This document shows positions 36,308 through 44,720 of a DNA stretch of 64,000 bases, one piece after another (the stretch's first letter is position 1; each line of letters opens with the position of its first letter). A program made the translations under genes and the position numbers. The notes below the pieces were generated by a model. It was not told where the DNA came from and made no database searches. It saw only the letters and a list, made by a program, of their open reading frames with translations. This DNA comes from JAICYJ01 sp963797565 (GTDB lineage Bacteria > Actinomycetota > Thermoleophilia > Gaiellales > JAICJC01). The stretch spans positions 43,480 to 107,479 of the forward strand of contig CAWCPM010000009.1 of NCBI GenBank assembly GCA_963797565.1, read 5' to 3'.

Positions 36308-37131
36308 CGCAAAGGCAGATTGGGTTCGGCATAGCCGCCCGGCCGTTGCCGCGGCGGAAGCTTGACCTCGCTGGTCGTGAGCGGACCATAGGGAATCTGG
36401 TCGAGGAGGTGGCTGATGATGTTCAGCCGGCCCCGCCGCTTGTCGCTGGTGTCGGCGATGTACCAGGGAGCCCACGCCGTGTCGGTCGCCTGCAGCATCG
36501 CGTCGCGGGCGCGTGAATAGTCGTACCAGCGGCTGTACGACTTGAGGTCCATGTCCGACAGCTTCCACACCTTGCGAGGGTCGTTGATCCGGGCCTCGAG
36601 GCGCCGGGTCTGCTCGTCGGCGTCCACCTCGAGCCAGTACTTGATGAGGAGGATGCCGGAGTCCGCCATCGTGCGTTCGATCAGCGGCGCGCCCTCGAGG
36701 AATCTGGCCGTCTCCTCCTCGGTGCAGAAGCCCATCACCCGCTCGACGCCGGCGCGGTTGTACCAGCTGCGATCGAAGATCACGACCTCGCCGCCGGCGG
36801 GCAGGTGCTGGATGTAGCGCTGCGCGTAGAGCTGCGATCGTTCCCGTTCGTTCGGCGCCGGCAGTGCGACGACGCGGAACACGCGCGGGCTCACGCGCTC
36901 GGTGATCCGCTTGATGGTTCCGCCCTTGCCCGCCGTGTCTCGCCCCTCGAACACGATGCAGATCTTCGCGCCGGTGGCCTTCACCCACTCCTGCATCGCG
37001 ACCAGCTCGCCGTGCAGCCGTCGCATCTCGGCCTCGTACGGCTTGCGCTTCATGCGAGCCGGGCGGCCGGCCTCAGTGGGCTGTGGGCGGGCGCGATCCC
37101 GGTGCTCGTCCTGCTTCTTGTGCTTACTCAT
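36286..37131 (-). CDS. ppk2: Polyphosphate kinase 2 (PPK2)
   Basis: A 281-residue PPK2-family kinase. Walker A is EGRDTAGKGG at 62-71, Walker B is DRSWYNRAGVE at 120-130, and the lid and C-terminal motifs (YWLEVDADEQTRRLEARINDP, cited in part, and KLSDMDLKSYSRWYDYS) are typical of one-domain class I PPK2. It transfers phosphate between polyphosphate and nucleoside diphosphates, making GTP/ATP from polyphosphate. The start is at 37131 (MSKHKKQ), overlapping the CYTH-like gene by 8 bp; a longer frame to 37227 lies inside that gene. Its operon neighbours are a lipid kinase and a possible polyphosphate-binding protein. Confidence 0.92.
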   Translation of the reverse strand: MSKHKKQDEHRDRARPQPTEAGRPARMKRKPYEAEMRRLHGELVAMQEWVKATGAKICIVFEGRDTAGKGGTIKRITERVSPRVFRVVALPAPNERERSQLYAQRYIQHLPAGGEVVIFDRSWYNRAGVERVMGFCTEEETARFLEGAPLIERTMADSGILLIKYWLEVDADEQTRRLEARINDPRKVWKLSDMDLKSYSRWYDYSRARDAMLQATDTAWAPWYIADTSDKRRGRLNIISHLLDQIPYGPLTTSEVKLPPRQRPGGYAEPNLPLRWIPEPF

Positions 37132-37789
37132 CTCGTACCTCCCGATCGCCGAGCTCGTGGATCCACTCCGCGTAGGAACAGGCCTCCTCTGCCCCGAACG
37201 CCGAAGCCGTGGGAAGCGGTTCGGCAAAGACTACGGCCGCGGTGCGTTTGATGCCTCCGAGAGCACCCCTGCCACCGGCCTCGAATCCGAGCGTCCACCA
37301 CGTCTGGCCGAGCACCTCCACGTCGGTGAGCTCCACCGAGCAGACGGCCGCACCCGGTGAGCCCGAGGTTCCGATCGGGAACGAGGCGATCTGCCGGCGC
37401 TTGCTCACCCGCCGCCATGCCGACCCCTCCAGCGGACGCGAGAGGTCGACGCCGCCCTGAAGTGGAATCGACCGCTTGATCCACGAGTCGATGTTGGCCT
37501 CCGCCGCGTCCGCGACGTTGAGCGCTCCCACCGTGGCGCGGTGCTGTTTCACCTCGAAGCTGGCTCCGCCGCGGATCTTGATGGACAGGCCGGGCATGCG
37601 GGGAGAGATCAGGTAGTCGTCGTCGCGCGACTCGGACACCTGCGGGAATCGTGAGAACCAGCGGGCGATCTCGGCTCCGTGGCGGCCGGGGCGAATCCAG
37701 CGCACCTCGCACGTCAGCTCCTGGGCGGGACGGCGTGGACCCACCGCGGCGACAGGCAGGGGACGCTGGTGGGGGCCAACCTGGGTCAT
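37124..37789 (-). CDS. Hypothetical protein, possibly CYTH/triphosphate-tunnel-like
   Basis: A 221-residue soluble protein. The pattern of charged strands (CEVRWIRPG near the start, RDDDYLISPRMPGLSIKIRGG, then FEVKQHR, and a late VFAEPLPTASA) resembles CYTH or triphosphate-tunnel proteins, which line a tunnel with Lys, Arg and Glu and bind triphosphate or polyphosphate. The strict ExExK motif is not seen, so this is only a suggestion; its position directly before a polyphosphate kinase gene (8-bp overlap) supports it. It overlaps the SulP gene stop by 4 bp on the other side. Confidence 0.5.
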   Translation of the reverse strand: MTQVGPHQRPLPVAAVGPRRPAQELTCEVRWIRPGRHGAEIARWFSRFPQVSESRDDDYLISPRMPGLSIKIRGGASFEVKQHRATVGALNVADAAEANIDSWIKRSIPLQGGVDLSRPLEGSAWRRVSKRRQIASFPIGTSGSPGAAVCSVELTDVEVLGQTWWTLGFEAGGRGALGGIKRTAAVVFAEPLPTASAFGAEEACSYAEWIHELGDREVRDE

Positions 37790-39522
37790 GGCTCCTGTCG
37801 CGTCCAGCCAGCGCCGGTTTGCTCCTGATAGGCGGCGACGGCGCTGTCAAGCGTCGGGTAGAAGTGGTTCGGGTCGATGGTGCGGGTCAGCTCGTAGCTC
37901 ACGATCTTGGCTCGGACGGGATCTTTCATTTCGGCGAACACGAGCGAGATCCCCCGGGCGTTTATCGCCTCGTCGAGATCCTCCAGCATGTCGGCCGCCG
38001 TCGTGTCGACGTCGGTGATCGGTTCGGCCGCGATCAGGATCCAGACGGGCGTCGGCTCGCGTGCCGCCAGCAGCAGGATCTGCTCACGAAAGGTGCGGGT
38101 GTTCGCGAAGAACAGCGGCGCATCGAAACGGAACATGACCAATCCGGGCAGCACCTCCGCATCGGGGTAGCTCGAGACGTCGTGGTACCCGGGCAGGTTT
38201 TGCACCCGACCGAGCACGGCGTGGTAGGGCAACCAGGAGCGCCGGAACAGGTTGAGCACCGAGAGCGCCACCGCGACCACGATCCCCGGCAACACGCCCA
38301 GGAGGGCGACGCCAAGAAAGGCGGCGATGGAGAGCGCACACTCGGAACGCCGTTGCTTCCAGAGCCGGACGGTGCCGGGTATGTCAGCGAGCGACAGCGA
38401 CGCCACGATCACCACTGCGGCGAGCGTCGGCTGCGGGAGGTCGCGGAACAAGCCGGGGACGAACAGGAGCATGGCCGCGATCAGGATCGCGCCGACCAGG
38501 CCGGTCACCTGCGTCTTCGCACCGGCCTGCTCCGCAACAGCCGTGCGCGACCCGCTCGTGCTGACCGGGAAGCCCTGGAAGAGACCGGCGCCGAGGTTGG
38601 CGACACCGATCCCGACCATCTCACGGTTGCCGTCGACCTCCTCACCCGATCTGCCGGCGAAGGCCGACGATGTCGCGATGGTGTCGGCGAGCGAGACGAG
38701 TGCGATACCGAACGCGCCGGCCACAAGCGGGAGCAGGTCGGAGCGGTGCACATCCGGGATGGTCAGCGGCGGAAACCCTTCGGGAAGGGTGCCCACCAGC
38801 TTGACTCCGTGCTGCTCGAGCCCGAAGCCGGCGGCGACGGCGATCGAGACGATCACGGCCACCAGCACGTTCGGCACGCGCGGCAGCGTTCTCCGCAGGA
38901 CCGCCATCACCGCCAGGGCCAGCACGCCGACGGCGAGCGCGGCCCCCACCGTCTCACCGGCGCGGACGCCGTCGACGAACGCCCGCGTCTCGTCCACGAG
39001 GCCGTTCGCATCGGTCGAGAAGCCGAACAGCTTCGGGAGCTGCCCGACCAGGATGGTGATCGCGAGCCCATTCATGTAGCCGATCATGGTCGGCTTCGAG
39101 AGGAGGTCCGCGACGAATCCGAGCCTGGCCATGCCTCCCACGACCATGATCACACCCACGATCAGCGCCAGCATCGACGCCAGCGCCACAGCTCGGGCGG
39201 GGTCGCCGTTCGCAGCGATCAGCGGCAGGGTCGTCGCTGCGATCATCGGACCCAGCGAGGAGTCCGGGCCGAGCACGAGGATCTTCGACGGGCCGAAGAT
39301 CGCGTAGCCCACCAGACACAGGATCGACGTGTACAGGCCGGTGATGGCCGGAAGACCGGCGAGCTCCGCATACGCCATGCCCTGCGGCACGAGCAGCGTC
39401 GTCAGCACCAGGCCTGCGACCACGTCCTTCGGCAGCCACTCCCGCCGATACTCGCGCAGCATGCGAACGCCGGCCGGGCCGGCGACCGAGCTCGGTGCCT
39501 TCTGCCCAGCCGTGTCAGCCAC
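37786..39522 (-). CDS. SulP family anion permease with STAS domain
   Basis: A 578-residue transporter with the SulP signature (LVPQGMAYAELAGLP, then GLYTSILCLVGYAIFG and GPDSSLGPMIA) and 10-14 membrane segments up to about residue 415. A cytosolic STAS domain follows (roughly 430-560), with VWILIAAEPITDVDTTAADML holding the conserved loop. The family carries sulfate, bicarbonate or other anions, usually with protons or sodium. It is the first gene of a tightly overlapping operon with the CYTH-like protein, PPK2 and the lipid kinase, which is an unusual context for a sulfate permease. Confidence 0.9.
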   Translation of the reverse strand: MADTAGQKAPSSVAGPAGVRMLREYRREWLPKDVVAGLVLTTLLVPQGMAYAELAGLPAITGLYTSILCLVGYAIFGPSKILVLGPDSSLGPMIAATTLPLIAANGDPARAVALASMLALIVGVIMVVGGMARLGFVADLLSKPTMIGYMNGLAITILVGQLPKLFGFSTDANGLVDETRAFVDGVRAGETVGAALAVGVLALAVMAVLRRTLPRVPNVLVAVIVSIAVAAGFGLEQHGVKLVGTLPEGFPPLTIPDVHRSDLLPLVAGAFGIALVSLADTIATSSAFAGRSGEEVDGNREMVGIGVANLGAGLFQGFPVSTSGSRTAVAEQAGAKTQVTGLVGAILIAAMLLFVPGLFRDLPQPTLAAVVIVASLSLADIPGTVRLWKQRRSECALSIAAFLGVALLGVLPGIVVAVALSVLNLFRRSWLPYHAVLGRVQNLPGYHDVSSYPDAEVLPGLVMFRFDAPLFFANTRTFREQILLLAAREPTPVWILIAAEPITDVDTTAADMLEDLDEAINARGISLVFAEMKDPVRAKIVSYELTRTIDPNHFYPTLDSAVAAYQEQTGAGWTRQEP

Positions 39523-39664
39523 GGCGACAACGATCGGCGTTTCTCATTCGGTTCGTTTCATCGGTGTGGCGACATGCGGCGCGCGAAGGTAAAGAATCTC
39601 ACAGTCACAGGACCCGGCATCCGCGCAGCGTTCGAGCGGTCGGGCCCCCTATACGATCGGGAGG

Positions 39665-40333
39665 GTGCGAACATCATCCGCCGTCATCCTTGCGGTCGCG
39701 ATCTCGGCGGCGTGCTGGATCGTGTTCGTGGCGCTGGCGATCGTTGTCTCGATGAGCAACACCCTGTCGGTCGATCAATCGGTGCTGACGTGGGTCGGCG
39801 AGCACCGCGGTTCCGCCCTGACGTCGGCGATGCGAACCGTGACGTGGCTCGGATCCGCCGCCGTGCTCTACCCGGCGACGCTCGTGCTCGCGTTCTACTG
39901 GTGGCGGCGCGACCGCGATTGGCGGTCGGGAGCGATGCTGGCCGCGAGCCTGGCCGGATCGACCGTGCTCTATAACATCTTCAAGCGGATCATCGAGCGA
40001 CCAAGGCCGCCGGCGAAGGACGCACTCGGTACCTATACGCACTGGTCATTCCCCTCGGGTCATGCCACGCAGTGCATGGCGTTCTTTGCCATGCTGCTCG
40101 TCCTCGCCTGCTTCGCCGGTCGGGCTCGGCTGCGGGTGTGGGTCACCGCCGCCGCGGCGGTGGTGCTTGTGGTGGGCGCCTCGCGGATCTACCTCGGCGC
40201 GCACTGGTTCACCGACGTGCTGGGAGGCTACGCGCTGGGCGGGGCATGGGTCGCTCTGCTCACGGCGATCGGGCTGACAACCACGCTCGTGCGCCGCCAC
40301 GGGACCGATAGGATCCGCACATGCGGGGGATAG
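39665..40333 (+). CDS. PAP2 family phosphatase
   Basis: A 222-residue membrane protein with six hydrophobic segments and all three PAP2 motifs: KRIIERPRP, the PSGH block in HWSFPSGHAT, and SRIYLGAHWFTDVLGG with the catalytic His. It should remove phosphate from a lipid such as phosphatidate or undecaprenyl diphosphate at the outer membrane face. The GTG at 39665 gives the complete first helix, although the GGGAGG just before it is too close to act as a normal ribosome site; a TATACGAT box 8 bp upstream hints at a nearly leaderless transcript. Its end overlaps the next gene by 13 bp. Confidence 0.88.
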   Translation: MRTSSAVILAVAISAACWIVFVALAIVVSMSNTLSVDQSVLTWVGEHRGSALTSAMRTVTWLGSAAVLYPATLVLAFYWWRRDRDWRSGAMLAASLAGSTVLYNIFKRIIERPRPPAKDALGTYTHWSFPSGHATQCMAFFAMLLVLACFAGRARLRVWVTAAAAVVLVVGASRIYLGAHWFTDVLGGYALGGAWVALLTAIGLTTTLVRRHGTDRIRTCGG

Positions 40334-40695
40334 TGAGGCAGGCGAAGCAGGTCAAGGCGACGGCAAGATCGCTGGCCAATCTGATCCTGGAGCTGGGTCA
40401 GCTCGAGGCAAAACGCAAGGCCGCGACGCTCGGCAAGGCAGCTGCGTTTGGCATCACCGCCGGCGTCCTTGTCTTCTACGCGATCGGACTCCTGCTTGCG
40501 GCGGCGGCCGCAGGGCTGAACGAGACGTTGTCGCTGTGGCTTTCGCTGCTGATCGTCGCAGTCGCAGTGTTGCTGGTCGCGGTCGTGCTCGTCCTGCTGG
40601 CGCGTCGGTTTGCCCGCGCGGTCTCACCACCAATGCCCAGCCAGGCGATCGACGAGACCAGGCGCACTGCCGACACGCTGAAGACTCATGCCTGA
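40321..40695 (+). CDS. Phage holin family (holin-X/DUF1469-like) membrane protein
   Basis: A 124-residue protein. A short basic, helical N-terminal part (ARSLANLILELGQLEAKRKAATLGK) is followed by two membrane helices (AAFGITAGVLVFYAIGLLL and LWLSLLIVAVAVLLVAVVLVLLA) and a polar tail. This is the layout of the actinobacterial Phage_holin_3_6 family, which despite its name is chromosomal and of unknown function. It overlaps the PAP2 gene by 13 bp and the DUF3618 gene by 8 bp. These holin-like and DUF3618 genes often occur together. Confidence 0.78.
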   Translation: MRGIVRQAKQVKATARSLANLILELGQLEAKRKAATLGKAAAFGITAGVLVFYAIGLLLAAAAAGLNETLSLWLSLLIVAVAVLLVAVVLVLLARRFARAVSPPMPSQAIDETRRTADTLKTHA

Positions 40696-40885
40696 TCGCA
40701 GCGCTGAGGAGATCCGGCTGGAGATCGCGGCCGAGCGGCAACGGCTCGTCGACGACGTGGCCGAGCTGCGCAGGGAGGCACGAATCATCATTCCCGTCGC
40801 TGCCGCCGGCCTGGTCGCCGTTGCCGTCCTCTCGCGTAGCAGAGCCTCAGTCCGCGCGGCAAAGCTGCTCTGGAGGCTGCGCTAG
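40688..40885 (+). CDS. DUF3618-like small membrane protein
   Basis: A 65-residue protein. The N-terminal half is a charged helix typical of DUF3618 (RSAEEIRLEIAAERQRLVDD, VAELRREAR); the second half is a single hydrophobic segment (IIIPVAAAGLVAVAVLS) with a basic end. Members of this family usually follow holin-X-like genes in actinobacteria, as here, with an 8-bp overlap. They may form a membrane-associated complex with the upstream product. Role unknown. Confidence 0.75.
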   Translation: MPDRSAEEIRLEIAAERQRLVDDVAELRREARIIIPVAAAGLVAVAVLSRSRASVRAAKLLWRLR

Positions 40886-40975
40886 CACGTCGCGGTTCTG
40901 CCGGCACGGCCCGTCGGCGATCGGTGGGTGAGGCAGCCGCGCTCGGAGCCATCCCGCGGATCCGCGCTAACCGGC

Positions 40976-42277
40976 ATGATGTCCCGGATGGAGTGGGCCC
41001 TGGTCATGGTGTCGCTTGCGTTCCTCGGCGTTGCCGCCGTCTCGCGGAGGTTGGTCGGCACGCCGATCACGCCGGCGATGCTGTTCGTCGGCTTTGGGTT
41101 GCTGGTCGGGCCAAAGGCACTCGACGGGATCGACCTTTCGAGTACGGACTCGGTGGTGCGCGTCCTGGCGGAGGCGACGTTGGCGCTGGTCCTGTTCAGC
41201 GACGCGTCGCGTGTCGATCTCGGCCATCTACGCCGCGCGGTGAGCGTGCCGCTGCGGTTGCTGGCGATCGGCCTGCCGCTGACGATCCTGCTGGGCGCGG
41301 TTGCGGCGGCCGTGCTGTTCGGCCCCCTCACCGCTGGGGAGGCAGTGATCCTGGGCATCGTGCTGGCGCCGACCGACGCCGCGCTGGGGCAGGCGGTCGT
41401 CACCGAGCCGCGCGTCCCGGAACGAATCCGCCAGGGGCTCAACGTCGAGAGCGGACTGAATGACGGCATCTGCGTGCCGTTGCTGTTCGCGGCCGTCGCG
41501 CTGGCCGACCTGGAGTCCGACATCTCCGGGGGCCGCAGCGCCGGGAGGCTGCTGCTCGAAGAGATCGGCTACGGGGTGGCCGGCGGAGTCATTGCAGGCG
41601 TCTTGATCGCGGTGATCATCCGCGCCGCGGGAGAGCGGGGCCTGATCGCCGGCCGCTGGTATCCCGTCATCCCGGCAGCCGGCGCCGGCCTTTCCTACGG
41701 GATCGCCAGCGCGCTTGGTGGGTCGGGCTTCATCGCAGCGTTCGTGGCGGGTGTCGTATTCCGGCTCGCGCTGGGACGCGACCCGGAGCAGCTGAATCGG
41801 CTGACCGACGAGGTGGGCGACGTCCTGAACGGCGTCACCTTCATCCTCTTCGGCGCGCTCCTGCTGGGCCCCACGCTCACCGCGCTGAGCTGGCAACTGA
41901 TCCTCTACGCGGTGCTCAGCCTGACGCTGGTGCGCATGATTCCGGTCGCGATCGCGATGTGGGGCACGCACGCGGGACGCCCCACGCTGGGCTTCCTCGG
42001 TTGGTTCGGCCCTCGCGGCCTGGCGTCGATCGTGTTCGCAGTGATCGTGGTCGAGGAGTCACACCTGCCGCACGAGCACCTGATCGTGCTCGCCGTCTAC
42101 CTGACCGTCGGCCTCTCCGTGCTCCTGCACGGCCTCACGGCCGGCCCGCTCGCCGGCCGCTATGCCACCTGGTACGAGTCCCATCCCCGGGAGCGGCGCC
42201 CGGCGATGGAGAGCGCCGCCACCGAGGTGACCCGGCCACGCGGTCATGTCACCGACGCGTTGCCTCCGCCCGCCTGA
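40976..42277 (+). CDS. Cation:proton antiporter (CPA1/NhaP type)
   Basis: A 433-residue membrane protein with 12-13 hydrophobic segments. The ion-binding motif of CPA1 antiporters is present as ESGLNDGICVPL (Asn-Asp pair), preceded by the APTDAALGQAV unwound-helix motif; FGPRGLASIVFAVIVVEE holds the conserved Arg. It exchanges Na or K for protons and so helps pH and salt tolerance. Starts at 40976, 40979 and 40988 are possible; 40976 is used. The longer frame from 40928 lacks support. The C-terminal tail after residue 405 is polar and variable. Confidence 0.9.
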   Translation: MMSRMEWALVMVSLAFLGVAAVSRRLVGTPITPAMLFVGFGLLVGPKALDGIDLSSTDSVVRVLAEATLALVLFSDASRVDLGHLRRAVSVPLRLLAIGLPLTILLGAVAAAVLFGPLTAGEAVILGIVLAPTDAALGQAVVTEPRVPERIRQGLNVESGLNDGICVPLLFAAVALADLESDISGGRSAGRLLLEEIGYGVAGGVIAGVLIAVIIRAAGERGLIAGRWYPVIPAAGAGLSYGIASALGGSGFIAAFVAGVVFRLALGRDPEQLNRLTDEVGDVLNGVTFILFGALLLGPTLTALSWQLILYAVLSLTLVRMIPVAIAMWGTHAGRPTLGFLGWFGPRGLASIVFAVIVVEESHLPHEHLIVLAVYLTVGLSVLLHGLTAGPLAGRYATWYESHPRERRPAMESAATEVTRPRGHVTDALPPPA

Positions 42278-42360
42278 AACGAGCCTTTCTGAGGGCGTTG
42301 CGATGCTAGCGTTCGCAGGCGGGCCCGCGGCTCGCCAAACGATCGGAACGTCCCCGACGC

Positions 42361-43053
42361 ATGAAAGACACCCCGGCCCCCACAGACATGGAAGCGCGGT
42401 GGCAGCCCTGGGCCGCGCACGCTCGCGCGTGGGGGCCGCCGGGGAACGAGCGACTGACGTCATCCGCCGGGCTGGTGCTGCTCGTACTACTCGGAATCGA
42501 GACGCTGACGACGGTGGCGCTCAGCTCCTATCTGCCCGAGCACATCTTCCTGGGGTTGCTCCTGATCCCGCCCGTGGCCCTCAAGCTCGCCAGCACCGGC
42601 TGGCGATTCTTCCGCTATTACACGAACAGCAGGCCATACCGCCTGGAAGGGCCGCCGCGGCTGTTCCTGCGCGTGTTGGCGCCGATCCTCGTCGTATCCA
42701 CGCTGACGCTGTTCGGGAGCGGCGTCGCCCTCATCATCGTGGGACACGGCGGCGGACCGCTGCTCCAATTGCACGCGGTCAGCTTCGCGGTCTGGGGCGT
42801 GACGATCGCGATCCATATCCTCGCGTATCTGACGCGGGTGCTACGGGTGGGCCTGGCGGACTGGCGCCGCCATGCGGGCCCGGGTGTTGCGGGCGACCGC
42901 AGCCGCCGCGTCGTGCTGCTCGGCGCCCTCCTCGCCGGCGTGATTCTCGCGCTTGCAACCTATCCAGCCCAGGACTCCTGGCTCGACCACCGACACGATC
43001 ACGGACACGCGGACGGGGCGGCGCACGCACCGGCCTCGGGGCGCCGGAGCTGA
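42361..43053 (+). CDS. Cytochrome b561-like membrane protein (putative)
   Basis: A 230-residue protein with five hydrophobic segments (about 37-57, 65-85, 103-128, 135-160 and 185-203). Histidines fall inside or at the ends of helices (LPEHIFLGLLLIPP; LLQLHAVSFAVWGVTIAIHILAY, shown in part), spaced as in b-type cytochromes of the DUF4405/b561-like kind, so heme binding is possible. The last 30 residues are rich in His and Asp (DHRHDHGHADGAAHAPA) and may bind metal. It stands alone between the antiporter and a convergent cupin gene. Heme binding is inferred only. Confidence 0.5.
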   Translation: MKDTPAPTDMEARWQPWAAHARAWGPPGNERLTSSAGLVLLVLLGIETLTTVALSSYLPEHIFLGLLLIPPVALKLASTGWRFFRYYTNSRPYRLEGPPRLFLRVLAPILVVSTLTLFGSGVALIIVGHGGGPLLQLHAVSFAVWGVTIAIHILAYLTRVLRVGLADWRRHAGPGVAGDRSRRVVLLGALLAGVILALATYPAQDSWLDHRHDHGHADGAAHAPASGRRS

Positions 43054-43057
43054 ACCC

Positions 43058-43378
43058 TCATTCCAGCCATTCCGTGACGAACGTCGGGTTGGCGTGGATG
43101 CATACGAGCTTCGAGCTTCCGGGGCCGTCGTTGCTGAACTTGTGCGCCACACCCGGCGGCACGATCACGAGGTCGCCCGGACCCGCGCGGAGCCGCTCAT
43201 CACCCGCCTGGAACGTGAGATTCCCTTCGACCACGACCCACGTCTCGTCGTAGGGGTGGCGGTGCAGCCGCGGCCCGTGGCCGGGCTCGCCCTCGTCGAG
43301 GATCAGCGAGACGGTCGCGCCGTGCTCCCGGCCCTCGAGGTCACCCGTCGCAAGCGTCCCACCTTTGATCAGTGGCAT
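43058..43378 (-). CDS. Cupin domain protein
   Basis: A 106-residue single cupin. Motif 1 is GPRLHRHPYDETWVVVEG, with the His-x-His...Glu metal ligands, and motif 2 is GPGDLVIVPPGVAHKFSN with the third His. All metal ligands are kept, so it is likely active, but the substrate is unknown. GAGGAG lies before the ATG. It follows the VOC protein gene by 20 bp on the same strand, so the two are probably co-transcribed. Confidence 0.85.
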   Translation of the reverse strand: MPLIKGGTLATGDLEGREHGATVSLILDEGEPGHGPRLHRHPYDETWVVVEGNLTFQAGDERLRAGPGDLVIVPPGVAHKFSNDGPGSSKLVCIHANPTFVTEWLE

Positions 43379-43398
43379 CGGCGTTCACTCTCCTCGTG

Positions 43399-43827
43399 TT
43401 ACTCGCCGGCGCTTGCGCCGGTTGGGTTGTGGATGACCTCCCACAGGTGTCCGTCGAGGTCGCGGAAGTATCCGGAGTAGATGCCCCAGGGCCGGTCGTG
43501 CGGCGACGTTACGGCCGCGCCCGCCGCCTCGGCGCGGCCGAGCAGAGCATCGACCGCAGCTCGGCTCTCAACCAGGTGGCCCAGGCTGAACTCGCCGCTC
43601 CGCGCGGGTCCCGGCGAAACGGCGGCGTCCTTCGCGAGCTCGGAGCGCGGGTAGAGCGCGAGAATCATGCCGCTGGCGAGCGGGAACAGGGCGATCGCGC
43701 CGGCGGCATCCGTCTCGCCGTCCAGGTACTCGGTGCCGATCACGCCCGTGGACTCCAGGCCGAGCCCGTCCCGGTAAAACGCGAGTGCCCGCTCAAGGTC
43801 GGCCACCGCCAGCGTGACCACATCCAC
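43399..43827 (-). CDS. VOC family protein (glyoxalase/bleomycin-resistance-like)
   Basis: A 142-residue VOC-fold protein with VVTLAVADLERALAFYRDGLG at the start and DRPWGIYSGYFRDLDGHLWEV at the end, both typical of single-chain VOC enzymes with two beta-alpha-beta-beta-beta halves. The GTG at 43827 is the first standard start, but the AAGGAGGG ribosome site lies 19 nt upstream of it. An in-frame ATC at 43839, at ideal distance (7 nt), would add Ile-Asp-Pro-Arg, which is common in relatives (MDIDPRV). The true start may be that rare codon. Substrate unknown. Confidence 0.82.
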   Translation of the reverse strand: MDVVTLAVADLERALAFYRDGLGLESTGVIGTEYLDGETDAAGAIALFPLASGMILALYPRSELAKDAAVSPGPARSGEFSLGHLVESRAAVDALLGRAEAAGAAVTSPHDRPWGIYSGYFRDLDGHLWEVIHNPTGASAGE

Positions 43828-44004
43828 GCGCGGGTCGATGTCTTGCCCTCCTTCGCTGAGGCCGTGGGCTTGGCACCGCCACCCTAGTTCACCGGGAGGC
43901 GGTCCTCAACAGGCGGGGCGGAGGTTGACAGGGGCAGAAACCGGATACGTCCCAGGTGGCCGTCGGAGCTCACCGGTCTGACGACTCGCTGTTGCCGGCA
44001 CCGG

Positions 44005-44601
44005 TCAATCCGGATCAGCTGACGTTGCGCGTTTGGACACCGCTCCCAGGGCTTCGAGTTTGGTTCGATAGGCGAGGACGACTGCGATGATCAATCCGAC
44101 TGCCACGGCGATCCATGGGCCTGCGGTTGAGATGCGGGCATAGACGAGGTAGAAGGCGAGGCCGAGCACCCCGATCCCCAGCGCCCACGCCGGCGCCTGT
44201 TGCCAGACGAGGAGACGCCCACTCGACCCTTCGAGCAGTCCCGCCACGGCCATCTGATCGGCCAAACGATTGACCTGAGCCGCGCTCGCCGCGGCATCGC
44301 TGGTCGCATCCGCAACGACTCGTGAGGCATCGCTAACGGTCGCGGAGACCCCGGCGAGTTGCTCGACCGCGTCGCGAACCGTGGTCTGCACCGTTGCGAC
44401 CGCCACGTTGAGTTCCTCCACCTCGGTCTGGACGCGTCGTGCCTGGTCTTCCGACTCTGACAGCGCTGCGTTCAGGTCATCGATCCGCGACGTGGCCGCG
44501 TCAAGTTGATCTTGCACCTGCTGCGCGGACGCCATCGCGCTTGCCTGAGCATCACTGACGACCGAGAACTGCTGGGTATCTGCGCCGCTTTCGTCTGTCA
44601 C
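44005..44601 (-). CDS. Hypothetical coiled-coil membrane protein
   Basis: A 198-residue protein of unknown function. Residues 15-115 form a long predicted coiled coil (AMASAQQVQDQLDAATSRI, DDLNAALSESEDQARRVQT, VAVATVQTTVRDAVEQLAG). They are followed by two hydrophobic segments at about 132-150 (WALGIGVLGLAFYLVYARI) and 155-173 (WIAVAVGLIIAVVLAYRT). It may be a membrane-anchored scaffold or a chemoreceptor-like stalk without a signalling tip. No homologue recognised; no neighbouring gene is close enough to suggest an operon. Confidence 0.6.
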   Translation of the reverse strand: MTDESGADTQQFSVVSDAQASAMASAQQVQDQLDAATSRIDDLNAALSESEDQARRVQTEVEELNVAVATVQTTVRDAVEQLAGVSATVSDASRVVADATSDAAASAAQVNRLADQMAVAGLLEGSSGRLLVWQQAPAWALGIGVLGLAFYLVYARISTAGPWIAVAVGLIIAVVLAYRTKLEALGAVSKRATSADPD

Positions 44602-44720
44602 GTGACACCGTCCTCAGAGACTTGGACACCAACGGTCAAGGGTAGCCAGACGGCCGCGCCGGCCATCGATCTTCACAGAATCCTTGCCATTGCCCGGGCA
44701 CCCCACGAGCCATCGAACGC

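Noticed and set aside
37651..39975. A 774-codon plus-strand open frame opposite the SulP gene
   Set aside because: Antisense to a clear permease; low-complexity Asp/Arg/His-rich translation.
40321..40695. Holin-like protein as sign of a prophage
   Set aside because: The family is chromosomal in actinobacteria, pairs with DUF3618 genes, and no phage gene is near.
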